Source: Acidimicrobiales bacterium
GTDB lineage: Bacteria > Actinomycetota > Acidimicrobiia > Acidimicrobiales > SKKL01
Reading direction: 5' to 3'
Assembly: GCA_034521975.1 (NCBI GenBank)
Contig: JAXHLR010000009.1
Coordinates: 1 to 64,000, forward strand
DNA length: 64,000 nt
Every line of letters begins with the position of its first letter. Position 1 is the stretch's first letter. Positions 48,718-57,691 of this stretch are shown here, piece by piece. The notes beneath the pieces were generated by a model, which ran no database searches, was not told the origin of the DNA, and saw nothing but the letters and a program-made list of their open reading frames with translations. Made by a program: the position numbers and the translations under genes.

Positions 48718-50706
48718 GTGACCGACCCAGATCTCGAGCAGCGGGCGATCAACGTCGTCCGCGGGCTGGCCATGGACGCACCGCACGCTGCCAGCTCCGG
48801 CCACCAGGGAACCGCCATGGCCTTGGCTCCCCTGGCCCACGTCCTCTGGACCAGGGTGCTCCGCTACGACGCCTCCGACCCGGCATGGCCCGACCGCGAC
48901 CGGGTCATCCTGTCGGCTGGTCACGCCTCGATCCTGCTCTACTCGATGCTGCACCTCACCGGCCAGGGCCTCACCGTCGACGATCTCAAGGCGTTCCGAC
49001 AGTGGGAGAGCATCACCCCCGGTCATCCCGAGGCCGGCCACGACACGCCCGGGGTCGAGGTCACGACGGGTCCGCTGGGCCAGGGCATCGGCAACAGCGT
49101 GGGAATGGCCATCGCCGAACGCTTCCTTCGGGCCCGGTTCGGTCCCGAGGTGTGCGACCACCGCACCTTCGCCATCTGCAGCGACGGTGACCTCATGGAG
49201 GGGCTCAGCCACGAGGCAGCCTCGTTGGCGGGGCACCTCGGCCTCGAGCGGCTGTGCTGGATCTACGACGACAATCGGATCACGATCGACGGCAGCACCG
49301 ATCTGGCGCTCTCCGACGACGTGGTCCTGCGCTTCCGGGGCTACGGGTGGAACGTCGTCGACCTCGGCGAACCCGGCGACGACCTCGACGCCATCGAAGC
49401 CGGACTCGACTCGGCGACCGCCCACGAGGGCGCCCCGACCCTGGTCGTGCTCCGAACCCGGGTCGGCTACCCCTCCCCCACCTACACCGACCATCACGAA
49501 GCCCACGGCTACGTCCTCAAAGACGACGAGATCGCTGCCACCAAGGAGCGGCTCGGGCTGCCTACCGACACCACCTTCCACGTTCCCGCCGACGTGCTGG
49601 AGCTGTACCGCAGCGCCGGGGCTCGTGGTGCCGAGGCGCACCAGTCCTGGTCGAGTCGGCTCGAGGCGCTCGACCCCGACGCCGGGGCTCGCTGGGCCGC
49701 GTGCCAGGACTCGACCCCACTGGCGGGGACCGCCGCATTCCCCGAGTTCGAGGTGGGCGCGTCCATGGCGACACGGGTGGCGAGCGGACGCTGCATCGAT
49801 GCCTTGGCCGATGCCGTCCCGGGTCTGATGGTGGGCGGCGCGGACCTCACCTCCAACACCGGCACCACCTTTGGCCGCGACGGCGTGCAGAGCCGGTCCG
49901 ATCCTGGCGGACGACAGATCTACTACGGCGTCCGCGAGCACGCGCTCGCCGCAGCGTTGAACGGGATGGCGCTCCACAAGGGTGTGCTGCCGGTCGGGGG
50001 CACGTTCTTCGTCTTCAGCGACTACATGCGCCCAGCAGTGCGCCTCGCCGCGCTCAGCGGCGCCCGCTCGGTGTTCGTCTGGACCCACGACTCGGTCGGG
50101 GTCGGCGAGGACGGTCCGACCCATCAACCCGTCGAGCAGCTCGCGTCGTTGCGAGCCGTGCCCGGCCTGACCGTGCTGCGCCCCGCCGATGCCGAGGAGA
50201 CCGCCGGTGCCTGGCAGATGGTGCTCGACGCCGACGGACCGGTCGGGCTCGTGCTGTCCCGACAGGGCGTACCCACCCTGTCGGGCACCGACCGCGACCA
50301 GGTCGCCCACGGTGCCTACGTGGTCCACGAACCCGATGCCGAACCCGACATCGTGCTGATCGGCACCGGTAGCGAGGTGTCGGTGTGCGTCGAGGCGGCC
50401 ACCACCCTGGCCGCCGAGGGGGTGGCCGCACGCGTGGTGTCGATGCCGTCGTGGGAGCTGTTCCGAGGCAGCGACGGCGCCTATCGCTCATCGGTGCTGC
50501 TCAACGGGGTGCCCCGCCTCTCGGTCGAGGCCGGCGCCACCTTCGGCTGGCACGAGTGGGTCGACGACGCGGTGGGCATCGACCGCTTCGGTGCCAGCGC
50601 CCCGGGCAAGGTCGTTCTCGAACGCCTCGGAATCAACCCCGACCACGTCACCGCCCGGGCTCGCGCGCTCGTTCAACGCAGCGACCCGGCCATCACACCG
50701 GTCTGA
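48718..50706 (+). CDS. tkt: Transketolase
   Basis: 662 residues, standard length. Thiamine-diphosphate motif [19 protein letters not shown] with the terminal Asn in IYDDN, catalytic His in SSGHQGT and [16 protein letters not shown], and a pyrimidine domain with [15 protein letters not shown]. It interconverts pentose and hexose phosphates. GTG start with a strong AGGAGG. Next gene after 31 bases is transaldolase. Confidence 0.95.
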   Translation: MTDPDLEQRAINVVRGLAMDAPHAASSGHQGTAMALAPLAHVLWTRVLRYDASDPAWPDRDRVILSAGHASILLYSMLHLTGQGLTVDDLKAFRQWESITPGHPEAGHDTPGVEVTTGPLGQGIGNSVGMAIAERFLRARFGPEVCDHRTFAICSDGDLMEGLSHEAASLAGHLGLERLCWIYDDNRITIDGSTDLALSDDVVLRFRGYGWNVVDLGEPGDDLDAIEAGLDSATAHEGAPTLVVLRTRVGYPSPTYTDHHEAHGYVLKDDEIAATKERLGLPTDTTFHVPADVLELYRSAGARGAEAHQSWSSRLEALDPDAGARWAACQDSTPLAGTAAFPEFEVGASMATRVASGRCIDALADAVPGLMVGGADLTSNTGTTFGRDGVQSRSDPGGRQIYYGVREHALAAALNGMALHKGVLPVGGTFFVFSDYMRPAVRLAALSGARSVFVWTHDSVGVGEDGPTHQPVEQLASLRAVPGLTVLRPADAEETAGAWQMVLDADGPVGLVLSRQGVPTLSGTDRDQVAHGAYVVHEPDAEPDIVLIGTGSEVSVCVEAATTLAAEGVAARVVSMPSWELFRGSDGAYRSSVLLNGVPRLSVEAGATFGWHEWVDDAVGIDRFGASAPGKVVLERLGINPDHVTARARALVQRSDPAITPV

Positions 50707-50737
50707 CCCCGAATCCGACACCAGAGGAGCAAGCCGC

Positions 50738-51829
50738 ATGGGCCGACTCGCCGACCTGCACGACCGACACGGCCAGAGCCCGTGGTTGGACAACCTGCGC
50801 CGCGACTGGCTGGCCAGCGGCGAGCTGGCCGGCTGGGTCCAGCGCGGGGTTCGAGGCATCACCTCGAACCCCACCATCTTCCAGAAGGCCATGACCGCCA
50901 CCGACGCCTACGAGGCCGACCTCCACCGGCTGGTCGCAGCCGGACACACCACCCTCGACGCCTATTGGGAGCTGGTGATCGACGACATCACCTCGGCGTT
51001 GGATCTCCTCGAGCCGGTCCACACCGCCAGCGGCGGCGAGGACGGCTTCGTCTCGGTCGAGGTGGCCCCGAGCCTGGCCCGCGACACCGACGGCACCATC
51101 GAGGCCGCGCGGGCGCTGCGCCAGCGGATCCCGGCGACGAACCTCTACATCAAGATCCCCGCCACATCCGAGGGGTTGCCGGCCATCACCACGATGATCG
51201 CCGAGGGCGCCAGCGTGAACGTGACCTTGATCTTCGGCCTCGAACGCTACGGACAGGTGATCGACGCGTACCTGGCCGGTCTCGAACAGCGCGAAGGCGA
51301 TCTCTCGACGGTGTCGAGCGTGGCCTCGTTCTTCATCAGCCGCGTGGACACCGAGGTCGATCGTCGCCTCGACGAGATCGGCACCGTCGAGGCGCTCGAG
51401 CTGAGGGGCACCGCGGCGATCGCCCAGGCACGAGCCGCCTACTCGCGGTTCCAGGACCGGTTCCAGGGGCCGCGGTGGGACGCGCTCGGCCGGCGTGGGG
51501 CTCGCCGTCAGCGGCCGCTGTGGGCGTCGACCTCCACGAAGAACCCCGCGTATCCCGACACCCTCTATGTCGACCAGCTCATCGGGCCCGACACCGTCAA
51601 CACCATGCCCGAGTCGACGCTGGCCGCGTTCGACGACCACGGAACGCTCGACCAAACGATCGACCAGGACGACGGCTCGGAGGCCCTCGCCCGCCTGTCC
51701 GCGGTGGGCGTCGACCTCGGTGATGTCGCCCGGGTGCTCGAGGACCAGGGCGTCGACGCCTTCGCCGCCAGCTTCGACGACCTGGTCGCCACCCTCGATG
51801 CATCGGCAGCTGCGGTCAGCCGCAGCTGA
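50738..51829 (+). CDS. tal: Transaldolase
   Basis: 363 residues, the actinobacterial TalB-type. [14 protein letters not shown] near the N-terminus and [16 protein letters not shown] with the Schiff-base Lys, then ASFFISRVD. Transfers a dihydroxyacetone unit in the non-oxidative pentose phosphate pathway. ATG preceded by AGAGGAG. Follows tkt and precedes a 6-phosphogluconolactonase gene after about 48 bases. Confidence 0.94.
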   Translation: MGRLADLHDRHGQSPWLDNLRRDWLASGELAGWVQRGVRGITSNPTIFQKAMTATDAYEADLHRLVAAGHTTLDAYWELVIDDITSALDLLEPVHTASGGEDGFVSVEVAPSLARDTDGTIEAARALRQRIPATNLYIKIPATSEGLPAITTMIAEGASVNVTLIFGLERYGQVIDAYLAGLEQREGDLSTVSSVASFFISRVDTEVDRRLDEIGTVEALELRGTAAIAQARAAYSRFQDRFQGPRWDALGRRGARRQRPLWASTSTKNPAYPDTLYVDQLIGPDTVNTMPESTLAAFDDHGTLDQTIDQDDGSEALARLSAVGVDLGDVARVLEDQGVDAFAASFDDLVATLDASAAAVSRS

Positions 51830-51864
51830 TCGGGTGTCGGTCATCCGAGATCTCCGTCGTGTCC

Positions 51865-51870
51865 TATGGT
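51865..51870 (+). promoter_or_regulatory. -10 box of probable leaderless promoter (pgl)
   Basis: TATGGT followed by 7 bases and the ATG at 51878. The box contains an in-frame ATG at 51866, which argues against that earlier start. Confidence 0.45.
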
Positions 51871-51877
51871 GCGGACG

Positions 51878-52561
51878 ATGAACGGCGAGTTGATCGTGGT
51901 CGAAGATGTTGCGGTCGCCTTCGCCGAGCGCGTCATCGAGGCCTATCGCACTCGCCCCGGCGACGGCTTCACCATCGCCTTGTCCGGCGGCGAGACCGCG
52001 CGCCGATGCTATGAGGCCCTGGCCGAGCGTGCCACGAACGTCATCGACTGGTGGAAGGTCGACTTCTACTGGGGCGACGAGCGGGCCGTGCCGCTCGACC
52101 ATCCCGACTCCAACTACCGGCTGGCTCGCGAAGCGCTCCTCGAACGGATCGGGGGAGCCAACATGGTCCACCCCATGGAGTGTGAGCGTGGCCCCGATCC
52201 ATACCACCTCCAGGTGGGAGAGCTCGGAGCGTTCGACGTCGTGCACCTGGGACTCGGACCCGACGGTCACACCGCATCGCTGTTCGCCGAGTCGCCCGCG
52301 CTCGAGGCCGATCCCGGCCGTTTGGTCGTGATGAACCACGATCCCAGCGGAGCCAACCCCTACGAACGCATGACCCTCACCTTCTCCGCGATCGCCCGTT
52401 CGCGCCTGGCCGTGGTCACCGTCAGCGGTGAGGACACCAGCCTTGCGCTGGCAGCGGTTGCCCGCGGCGAGGATCTCCCCGCCGCCCGCCTCGATGCCCC
52501 TGAGCTGGTGTGGCTGGTCGATCCCGCGGCCGCGAGCGCGCTGCCCGAGCACCAACGGTGA
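51878..52561 (+). CDS. pgl: 6-phosphogluconolactonase
   Basis: 227 residues of the NagB/DevB fold. TIALSGGETARRCYEAL, VDFYWGDERAVPLDHPDSNYR and LGLGPDGHTASLF are the family signatures; the latter segment carries the catalytic His/Asp. Hydrolyses 6-phosphogluconolactone in the oxidative pentose phosphate pathway. zwf and opcA, which usually lie between tal and pgl in actinobacteria, are absent from this place. Confidence 0.92.
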   Translation: MNGELIVVEDVAVAFAERVIEAYRTRPGDGFTIALSGGETARRCYEALAERATNVIDWWKVDFYWGDERAVPLDHPDSNYRLAREALLERIGGANMVHPMECERGPDPYHLQVGELGAFDVVHLGLGPDGHTASLFAESPALEADPGRLVVMNHDPSGANPYERMTLTFSAIARSRLAVVTVSGEDTSLALAAVARGEDLPAARLDAPELVWLVDPAAASALPEHQR

Positions 52562-52638
52562 TCGAGCCCCCGCCGAGCTGATCCCACCCGCGACCCCGAC
52601 ACCGGATCACCAACGCGTCGACCGGTGCCTCCGCCGCC

Positions 52639-53220
52639 TCAGCGCTGCGGGGAGTCCCACTCCGGTCGGGTGCGGACCCACTCGACGATCGCGTCGAGAT
52701 CCAGCAGATCCGAGGTGTCGATCTCGAGCAACGACCCCCCGAGGCCGAGCGGTGCGCTGCCCTCGTGCACCAGCTGCTCGAGCTTGTTTCGCGGTTGACG
52801 GTAGTCGAGGTGGCCCGGGTGGCGGTCGGTGTCGGCCCGTTGCTCGAACCGTTCGATCGCGGTCTCGGGGGCACAGCGACAGTGGATCTCGATCAGCGGC
52901 GTGCCCAGCGAATGGAGGTCCTCCATCGCGGCGTCACGCTGGAACACCGCCTCGATCACTGCCGAGGGGCAGTCGGCCGCGAGCCGGTACAGGACGGTGA
53001 TGCTGGCCCGGCCCAACCGCCGGGCCCACAGCCGGTCGCCGGTGCCCAACTCGTCGAACAGCGCCTCTTTGATGTCGTCCTTGCTCAACAAGGGAATGCC
53101 GAGGGCCCGGGCCAGAGGACGGGCCAGCATCGTCTTGCCCGATCCGGGAGGGCCGGTCACCACGACATGGCACCGGAGCCCCGCCGGCGGGAGGTTCTGG
53201 GACTCGCCGTTCAGGCCCAT
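52639..53220 (-). CDS. P-loop kinase-like ATPase
   Basis: 193 residues. Walker A GPPGSGKT at about 23-30, then LLSKDDIKEALFDEL, VIEAVFQRDA and an EIHCRCAPETAIERF segment with an RADTDRHPGH lid; this is the shape of small-molecule kinases such as gluconate or chloramphenicol phosphotransferase-like proteins. Substrate unknown. It is convergent with pgl and divergent from the cysteine-rich gene; the 201-base gap to that gene contains only its TACGGT box. Confidence 0.78.
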   Translation of the reverse strand: MGLNGESQNLPPAGLRCHVVVTGPPGSGKTMLARPLARALGIPLLSKDDIKEALFDELGTGDRLWARRLGRASITVLYRLAADCPSAVIEAVFQRDAAMEDLHSLGTPLIEIHCRCAPETAIERFEQRADTDRHPGHLDYRQPRNKLEQLVHEGSAPLGLGGSLLEIDTSDLLDLDAIVEWVRTRPEWDSPQR

Positions 53221-53407
53221 GCGAGCTCACCACCTCGTCGTTCGGAGCGGCGGGCCGGATCGAGACGCCGGAGAGGGTGGAAGGTCTGGATCATCCGTTG
53301 ATGGAGGCTACGCAGCATCGGGGAGGTGGGGCGAGTCGGGTGCGATCACCGCGCAAGTGTTGCACCAGAACGCGCCCCCATGGCACCGGATGACGCGATG
53401 TGGCAAC

Positions 53408-53413
53408 TACGGT
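53408..53413 (+). promoter_or_regulatory. -10 box of probable leaderless promoter (McrB-like operon)
   Basis: TACGGT followed by 8 bases and the ATG at 53422, the first gene of the three-gene unit running to 56121. Confidence 0.45.
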
Positions 53414-53421
53414 GCCTGCCC

Positions 53422-54171
53422 ATGACTGCAGGTGACCGACCGAACGGCTCCCGAACCCGCCAGTGGGTCTCGTTCGTGGACGATGACGGCGACGAGTGGA
53501 TGTTCGACCTGACGTTCCTCACCAGCTCGTGGACCTGCATCTTCGGACAGGGCTGTCCCGGCATCGGCAGCGAACCAGCACCCGAGCGCGAGCACGGGTG
53601 CTGTTCGTTCGGCGCCCACTTCGCCGATGACGACGACCTCCAGCGGGTGGCCGAAGCGACGAGCCGGCTGACCGATGACACCTGGCAGTTCCGTCGCGAG
53701 GCGCTGCGCCGAGGCGGCCCGTTCAAGCAGTACGGCGAGACGACCGTGTCCCGCCTGGTCGACGGCGCCTGCATCTTCTTGAACCGGCCGGGCTTCGCCA
53801 CCGGTGCGGGTTGTGCTCTGCACTCGGCCGCGCTCGCCGTCGACGAGCGGCCCCTCGACTGGAAGCCCGAGGTGTGCTGGCAGCTTCCCCTGCGCCTCAC
53901 CTACCACGTGGACGACAACGACCGCACCACCCACACCCTCCGCGCCTGGGACCAGGAGGACTGGGGCGTCGGGGGCGAGGAGTTCCACTGGTGGTGCACC
54001 GAGGCCGGCGGCCCCGATGCCTTCATCGCCGAGCAGCCCGTCTATCGGGAGCTTCGCGACGAGATCGTCGCCATGATCGGCGAGGAGCGCTACCAACAGC
54101 TCGTCGACCACATCGAGTCGGCTTCGTCGGTGGTCCCTGTTCCGGCACCAATCCTCAAGAACCGCACCTAG
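53422..54171 (+). CDS. Cysteine-rich protein heading an McrB-like operon
   Basis: 249 residues with Cys clusters CIFGQGCPG, HGCCSFGAH, GACIFLNR, GAGCALH, a Cys in EVCWQ and in HWWCTEAGG. The pattern recalls iron/zinc-chelating (CxxxCxxC) domain proteins and suggests one or two metal centres, possibly an iron-sulfur cluster. Cytoplasmic, no signal peptide. The stop is immediately followed by the GTG of the AAA+ gene (no gap), so it belongs to the same unit. Function unknown. Confidence 0.7.
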   Translation: MTAGDRPNGSRTRQWVSFVDDDGDEWMFDLTFLTSSWTCIFGQGCPGIGSEPAPEREHGCCSFGAHFADDDDLQRVAEATSRLTDDTWQFRREALRRGGPFKQYGETTVSRLVDGACIFLNRPGFATGAGCALHSAALAVDERPLDWKPEVCWQLPLRLTYHVDDNDRTTHTLRAWDQEDWGVGGEEFHWWCTEAGGPDAFIAEQPVYRELRDEIVAMIGEERYQQLVDHIESASSVVPVPAPILKNRT

Positions 54172-55125
54172 GTGACCGACCAAGGACTCGTGGACGGTTT
54201 CACGCGCATAGAGCTGCAACGGGCGATCGACGAGAAGGGGATCCTGTTCCCTCCCCACGTCCTCGATCAGGTCGTCGCCGCCATCGATTCGGGCAAGCAC
54301 CTGATCTTGACCGGCCCGCCCGGCACGGGGAAGACCACGCTGGCCTACGTGGCGGCGGAGGTGGCCCAGCGTTCGATGCTGTGCACCGGCTATCTGCCGA
54401 CCACCGCGACCAGCGAATGGACGACCTTTGAGACCATCGGGGGCCTCCAACCCACCGCTGAGGGTCTGATCTTTCGGCCCGGCCTGTTCGTCGAGGCGAT
54501 CATGACCGGGCGATGGCTGGTGATCGACGAGATGAACCGGTCGAACTTCGACCGGGCGTTCGGCCAGCTCTTCACCGTGTTGTCGGGCTCCCCCGTGGTG
54601 CTGCCGTTCAAGCGGGCCGGCCAGCCCGACCCGTTGTCCATCGTTCCGTCGGGGCTCGAAGCACCGCCCGACACCGACGTCATCCGCCTGCCCGCGTCGT
54701 GGCGCATCATCGCCACGATGAACGTGTTCGACAAGAACCTGCTGTTCGAGATGTCCTATGCCCTGATGCGCCGGTTCGCGTTCATCGAGGTGGGGACACC
54801 CGACGAGGAGAGCTACCGCAAGCTGCTCCACGGGCCGGGTGAGATCGTCAACGAACTGCTGATCCTTCGGCACTTCAGCGACCTGGGGCCCGCGGTGTAC
54901 CTCGACGCCGCCAAGTACGCCGCCCGCAGGGCCCAGGACGGGTGCTCGGACTCACGGTTGCTCTACGAGGTGTTCTACGCCTACTTCCTTCCACAGTTCG
55001 AGGGCATGGACGACGACCGCGCCACCGCCCTGTACCGGGCGGTCGAGCCGCTCTTCGAGGAGGCCGAGCGCCTCGAGGCCCAACGCACCATCGGAGAGGT
55101 GCTCGGCATCGAGCTGACGATCTGA
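54172..55125 (+). CDS. McrB-like AAA+ ATPase
   Basis: 317 residues, AAA+ domain only. Walker A GPPGTGKT at 48-55, Walker B LVIDEMNRSNFDRAFGQL, sensor-1 ATMNVFDKN and MRRFAFIEV. IDEMNR and the ATMN..D..L pattern are typical of the McrB branch. No DNA-binding domain is fused to the N-terminus. In McrBC the ATPase drives a partner endonuclease; here the next gene, 6 bases later, encodes a DUF2357/McrC-like protein. A defence role is possible, but chromosomal housekeeping versions also exist. Confidence 0.85.
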   Translation: MTDQGLVDGFTRIELQRAIDEKGILFPPHVLDQVVAAIDSGKHLILTGPPGTGKTTLAYVAAEVAQRSMLCTGYLPTTATSEWTTFETIGGLQPTAEGLIFRPGLFVEAIMTGRWLVIDEMNRSNFDRAFGQLFTVLSGSPVVLPFKRAGQPDPLSIVPSGLEAPPDTDVIRLPASWRIIATMNVFDKNLLFEMSYALMRRFAFIEVGTPDEESYRKLLHGPGEIVNELLILRHFSDLGPAVYLDAAKYAARRAQDGCSDSRLLYEVFYAYFLPQFEGMDDDRATALYRAVEPLFEEAERLEAQRTIGEVLGIELTI

Positions 55126-55131
55126 TCGGCG

Positions 55132-56121
55132 ATGGCCCCCAAGGCGACCGGTACCTCACCCACCCACGACTTGTGGTCGTTGCTCCGGCGGCCCTTCGAC
55201 CTGGCCGAAGTGGTCGACGCCGCCCTCGGCCTGCCCGAGGAGACCGTCGATCAGCTCATCGGCAGCCGGCTGGCGACCTGCCCCGAGTCCGAACGGCTCC
55301 TCACCCGCATGCCGGTCATCTCCCGGGCGCTGGCCACCACGGTCACCTCGCGGCCCGAACGCTGTCAGGGAGAGCTGCGGGGACCGGTGCTGTGGAGCGA
55401 GACGACCGCGGCGCGCGGAGCGAGCGCGGGAGCTCCCGACGTGTTCGTGTGCTCGGTCCCCCGGCGTGACTACAACCTCGAGGAGAACCGTGTGCTCGTG
55501 GCGGCGCTGGTCGCCATCCGCAACGCCGGGCGGGCCGCCGACCTGCTCCCTGCCGAGGCCTACGACGACGCGACCCTACGGCACGCGAGGAGCAACGGTC
55601 ACAAAGCCGTCCGCTGGCTCCAGTCGGCGCAACTGGCCAAGGTGCCGAGGACACGACCGACCGGGCGCGAGATCCGCCGTGTCCGCGCCGGCACGCGCCG
55701 CTCCACCTACCTCCCTGCGCTCAAGGTGCTCGACGAGGTGTTCGAGCCGCTCAACGCCGACGAGCTCGCCCCCTTCTGCGATCGGCGAACCACCGCCCAG
55801 CACCGTCTGCTGGTCGAACTGGTGCGGCGCTTCGATGCCGCCGGCGTGTTCATCCCCCGCTTTCGGGCCAACCGCGGTGGCCTTCGGGCGGGGCCGATCG
55901 AGTACTACCACCCACGGGTGCGGGGTGAGCGTGACCGTGTGCACGGCGTGCTCGTGCACGACCTGCTGGTCGATGTGCCCGACCCCGGGACACCGTCGCG
56001 GCGCGATGTCGCGACCGAGGCGCTCGTGGCGCGATCCGGTGGCCGTGAGGTGGTGGTGGTCATCGACGACAGCGACATCGATCGGGCGGTGCAGCTGGCA
56101 CTGGACCAAGCACCGGCCTGA
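55132..56121 (+). CDS. DUF2357/McrC-like partner protein
   Basis: 329 residues. The phrase RRDYNLEENRVLVAALVAI is the hallmark of DUF2357 and McrC-type partners of McrB ATPases. The C-terminal part (about 235-329) has a VHDLLVDVPDPG segment and VVVVIDDSDIDRAV, but I cannot see a convincing PD-(D/E)xK nuclease set. It is coupled to the ATPase gene and would be its regulator or effector. Whether it cuts DNA is unknown. Confidence 0.68.
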   Translation: MAPKATGTSPTHDLWSLLRRPFDLAEVVDAALGLPEETVDQLIGSRLATCPESERLLTRMPVISRALATTVTSRPERCQGELRGPVLWSETTAARGASAGAPDVFVCSVPRRDYNLEENRVLVAALVAIRNAGRAADLLPAEAYDDATLRHARSNGHKAVRWLQSAQLAKVPRTRPTGREIRRVRAGTRRSTYLPALKVLDEVFEPLNADELAPFCDRRTTAQHRLLVELVRRFDAAGVFIPRFRANRGGLRAGPIEYYHPRVRGERDRVHGVLVHDLLVDVPDPGTPSRRDVATEALVARSGGREVVVVIDDSDIDRAVQLALDQAPA

Positions 56122-56140
56122 CCGGGCTCAGCCGACGGGC

Positions 56141-56335
56141 TCAGTAGTACTCGGCCTCGTCGTCGTCGTCATCATCATCGGCCAGATCATCGGCCAGGTC
56201 GGACCACTCGGGCGGAACCTCGTCGGATTCCGCGCGGTCGGTCTGCAGGCTTTCGAAGATGTCCTCGATGTTGATGTCCGTGGAGCGCTTCAGTGCTCGC
56301 GCTTCCTCGAACCGCCGGTGGCGACCCTTCTTCAC
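56141..56335 (-). CDS. Small hypothetical protein with acidic tail
   Basis: 64 residues: basic N-terminus (KKGRHRRFEEARALKRS), a short amphipathic segment (DINIEDIFESLQ) and a tail of about ten consecutive Asp/Glu ending EAEYY. The GTG at 56335 was chosen because the basic segment begins there; upstream codons read as non-coding. No family recognised. Converges with the McrC-like gene. Confidence 0.55.
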   Translation of the reverse strand: MKKGRHRRFEEARALKRSTDINIEDIFESLQTDRAESDEVPPEWSDLADDLADDDDDDDEAEYY

Positions 56336-56499
56336 GGGCCAGCTCCTGTGTTGCGAACGTCGATGCTGTCTGCACCATACCGGGTTCGAGGCTGCGTGTC
56401 GCGCACCCCCACCGAGAATTCCGCTCAGACAGCCACGTTCGGTCTCATCCACCTCGTGTCATGGTCATGACACCGACCGACTCCCGCCGCAGGGTCTCC

Positions 56500-56505
56500 T
56501 AGAGT
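56500..56505 (+). promoter_or_regulatory. -10 box before a leaderless leader ORF (tauE/safE)
   Basis: TAGAGT followed by 6 bases and the GTG (56512) of an 18-codon ORF, not the start of the transporter itself. Confidence 0.5.
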
Positions 56506-56511
56506 GGTCGG

Positions 56512-56568
56512 GTGAGCATCAGCACCTCCGAGACGGCCCTTCGATCCGGCTCGGCACCCCGCGGGTGA
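56512..56568 (+). CDS. 18-codon leader ORF upstream of TauE/SafE gene
   Basis: GTG to TGA encoding MSISTSETALRSGSAPRG. The TAGAGT box 6 bases upstream has the spacing of leaderless starts in this window, so this ORF would be at the very 5' end of the transcript. Its TGA overlaps the GTG start of the transporter (GTGA), so ribosomes ending here could restart on the transporter gene. It may simply deliver ribosomes, or sense a tRNA/metabolite; Ser is the commonest residue (5 of 18). Confidence 0.5.
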   Translation: MSISTSETALRSGSAPRG

Positions 56569-57389
56569 GCCCCGATCCGATCCTGGTGATGGTGCTGGCG
56601 GCGGCAGCAGCCACCCTGGGCACCCTCGGAGGGCTCGGCGGGGCCATCCTTTTGGTTCCGGTGCTGGTGGCGACCGGCACCGACCCGCTCGTCGCGGCAC
56701 CCATCGGGCTGGTCACGGTCGGCGCGGGTGCGCTGGCGGCAGCGCCCAACCAGCTGGCCCACGGTCTGGTCCACCACCGGCTCGGACTCACCGTGGAGAT
56801 CCCCGCCTCGACCGCTGCCGTGGTGGCCGCCTGGTGGTCGGTCCACGCCCCCGACACCGCGCTGCGCATCCTGCTGGCGTCGGTGGTCTTCGCGGCATCG
56901 GTGGCCGGCCTGAGCAGGGCACCGGCCCGCAACGTTCCCCAACCCGAGTTCGTGGCCGAACCACCAGCGGAGTGGCCCGGGACCCTGGGCGGGACCTATC
57001 AGAGCCCCGGGGGACCGGTCCCCTACCGTGCCCGGCGCCTCCCGGCGGGGCTGATCGCCATGGTCGGTGCCGGCGCCATCTCCGGATTGGCAGGAGTGGG
57101 CGGTGGCTTCGTCAAGACGCCGGTCATGCGCGAGATCATGTGGATCCCGATCAAGGTCGCCGCTGCCACCTCGACCTTCGCGGTGAGCATCACCACTGCC
57201 ACCGCGCTGCTGGTGTTCGCCGGACAGGGCCGCATCGAGCCCGGCCCCAGCGTCGCCGCCGGCCTCGGAGGACTGGCCGGAGGGCTGGCCGGAGCCCACC
57301 TCCAGGACCGGATGTCGCCGACCGGGTTGCGCCGTGTGCTCTCGGTGGTGCTGATGGTCGTCGCCGTCGTGGTGCTCGTCGGACCGTGA
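56565..57389 (+). CDS. TauE/SafE-family membrane transporter
   Basis: 274 residues with about eight membrane helices in two repeats (GTLGGLGGAILLVPVL and GAISGLAGVGGGFVKTPVM), the double motif of the TauE/SafE sulfite/sulfonate exporter family. A hydrophilic loop (about 120-155) separates the halves. Probable anion export of sulfite or an organosulfur compound; the substrate is unproved. The next small gene overlaps by 4 bases. GTG start is in the stop of the leader ORF. Confidence 0.85.
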   Translation: MSPDPILVMVLAAAAATLGTLGGLGGAILLVPVLVATGTDPLVAAPIGLVTVGAGALAAAPNQLAHGLVHHRLGLTVEIPASTAAVVAAWWSVHAPDTALRILLASVVFAASVAGLSRAPARNVPQPEFVAEPPAEWPGTLGGTYQSPGGPVPYRARRLPAGLIAMVGAGAISGLAGVGGGFVKTPVMREIMWIPIKVAAATSTFAVSITTATALLVFAGQGRIEPGPSVAAGLGGLAGGLAGAHLQDRMSPTGLRRVLSVVLMVVAVVVLVGP

Positions 57390-57682
57390 CCGGTGACCCC
57401 ACCCCGCCCTCGCACCCCTTGGTGGGGCGCCAACGCCGGCTCATCGCCATGCTTCGTCTCGGACTGGTGCTCGGTGCGCTGCTCGCGCTCGCCGGCATGC
57501 TCACTCCCGGAAGGGCGGGTGAGCGGTTGGCCTACGGCTTCGTCGCCCTGATCGTCGCGGTCCCCGTGTTGCGCGTGGGATGGCTGACCCTTCGGTGGTT
57601 CAGGCGTCACGACCTTCGATTCGCGCTCGTCGGTCTCGCGGTGTTGGGGGTCGTCACCTTCGCCGGCGCCACCGCCTGGTAG
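57386..57682 (+). CDS. DUF1634-like small membrane protein
   Basis: 98 residues with three membrane spans (LGLVLGALLALAGML, YGFVALIVAVPVL, FALVGLAVLGVVTF). DUF1634 proteins are often encoded next to TauE/SafE transporters. The GTG overlaps the TauE/SafE stop by 4 bases, supporting a shared complex. Function unknown. Confidence 0.75.
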   Translation: MTGDPTPPSHPLVGRQRRLIAMLRLGLVLGALLALAGMLTPGRAGERLAYGFVALIVAVPVLRVGWLTLRWFRRHDLRFALVGLAVLGVVTFAGATAW

Positions 57683-57691
57683 GAGCCACCG

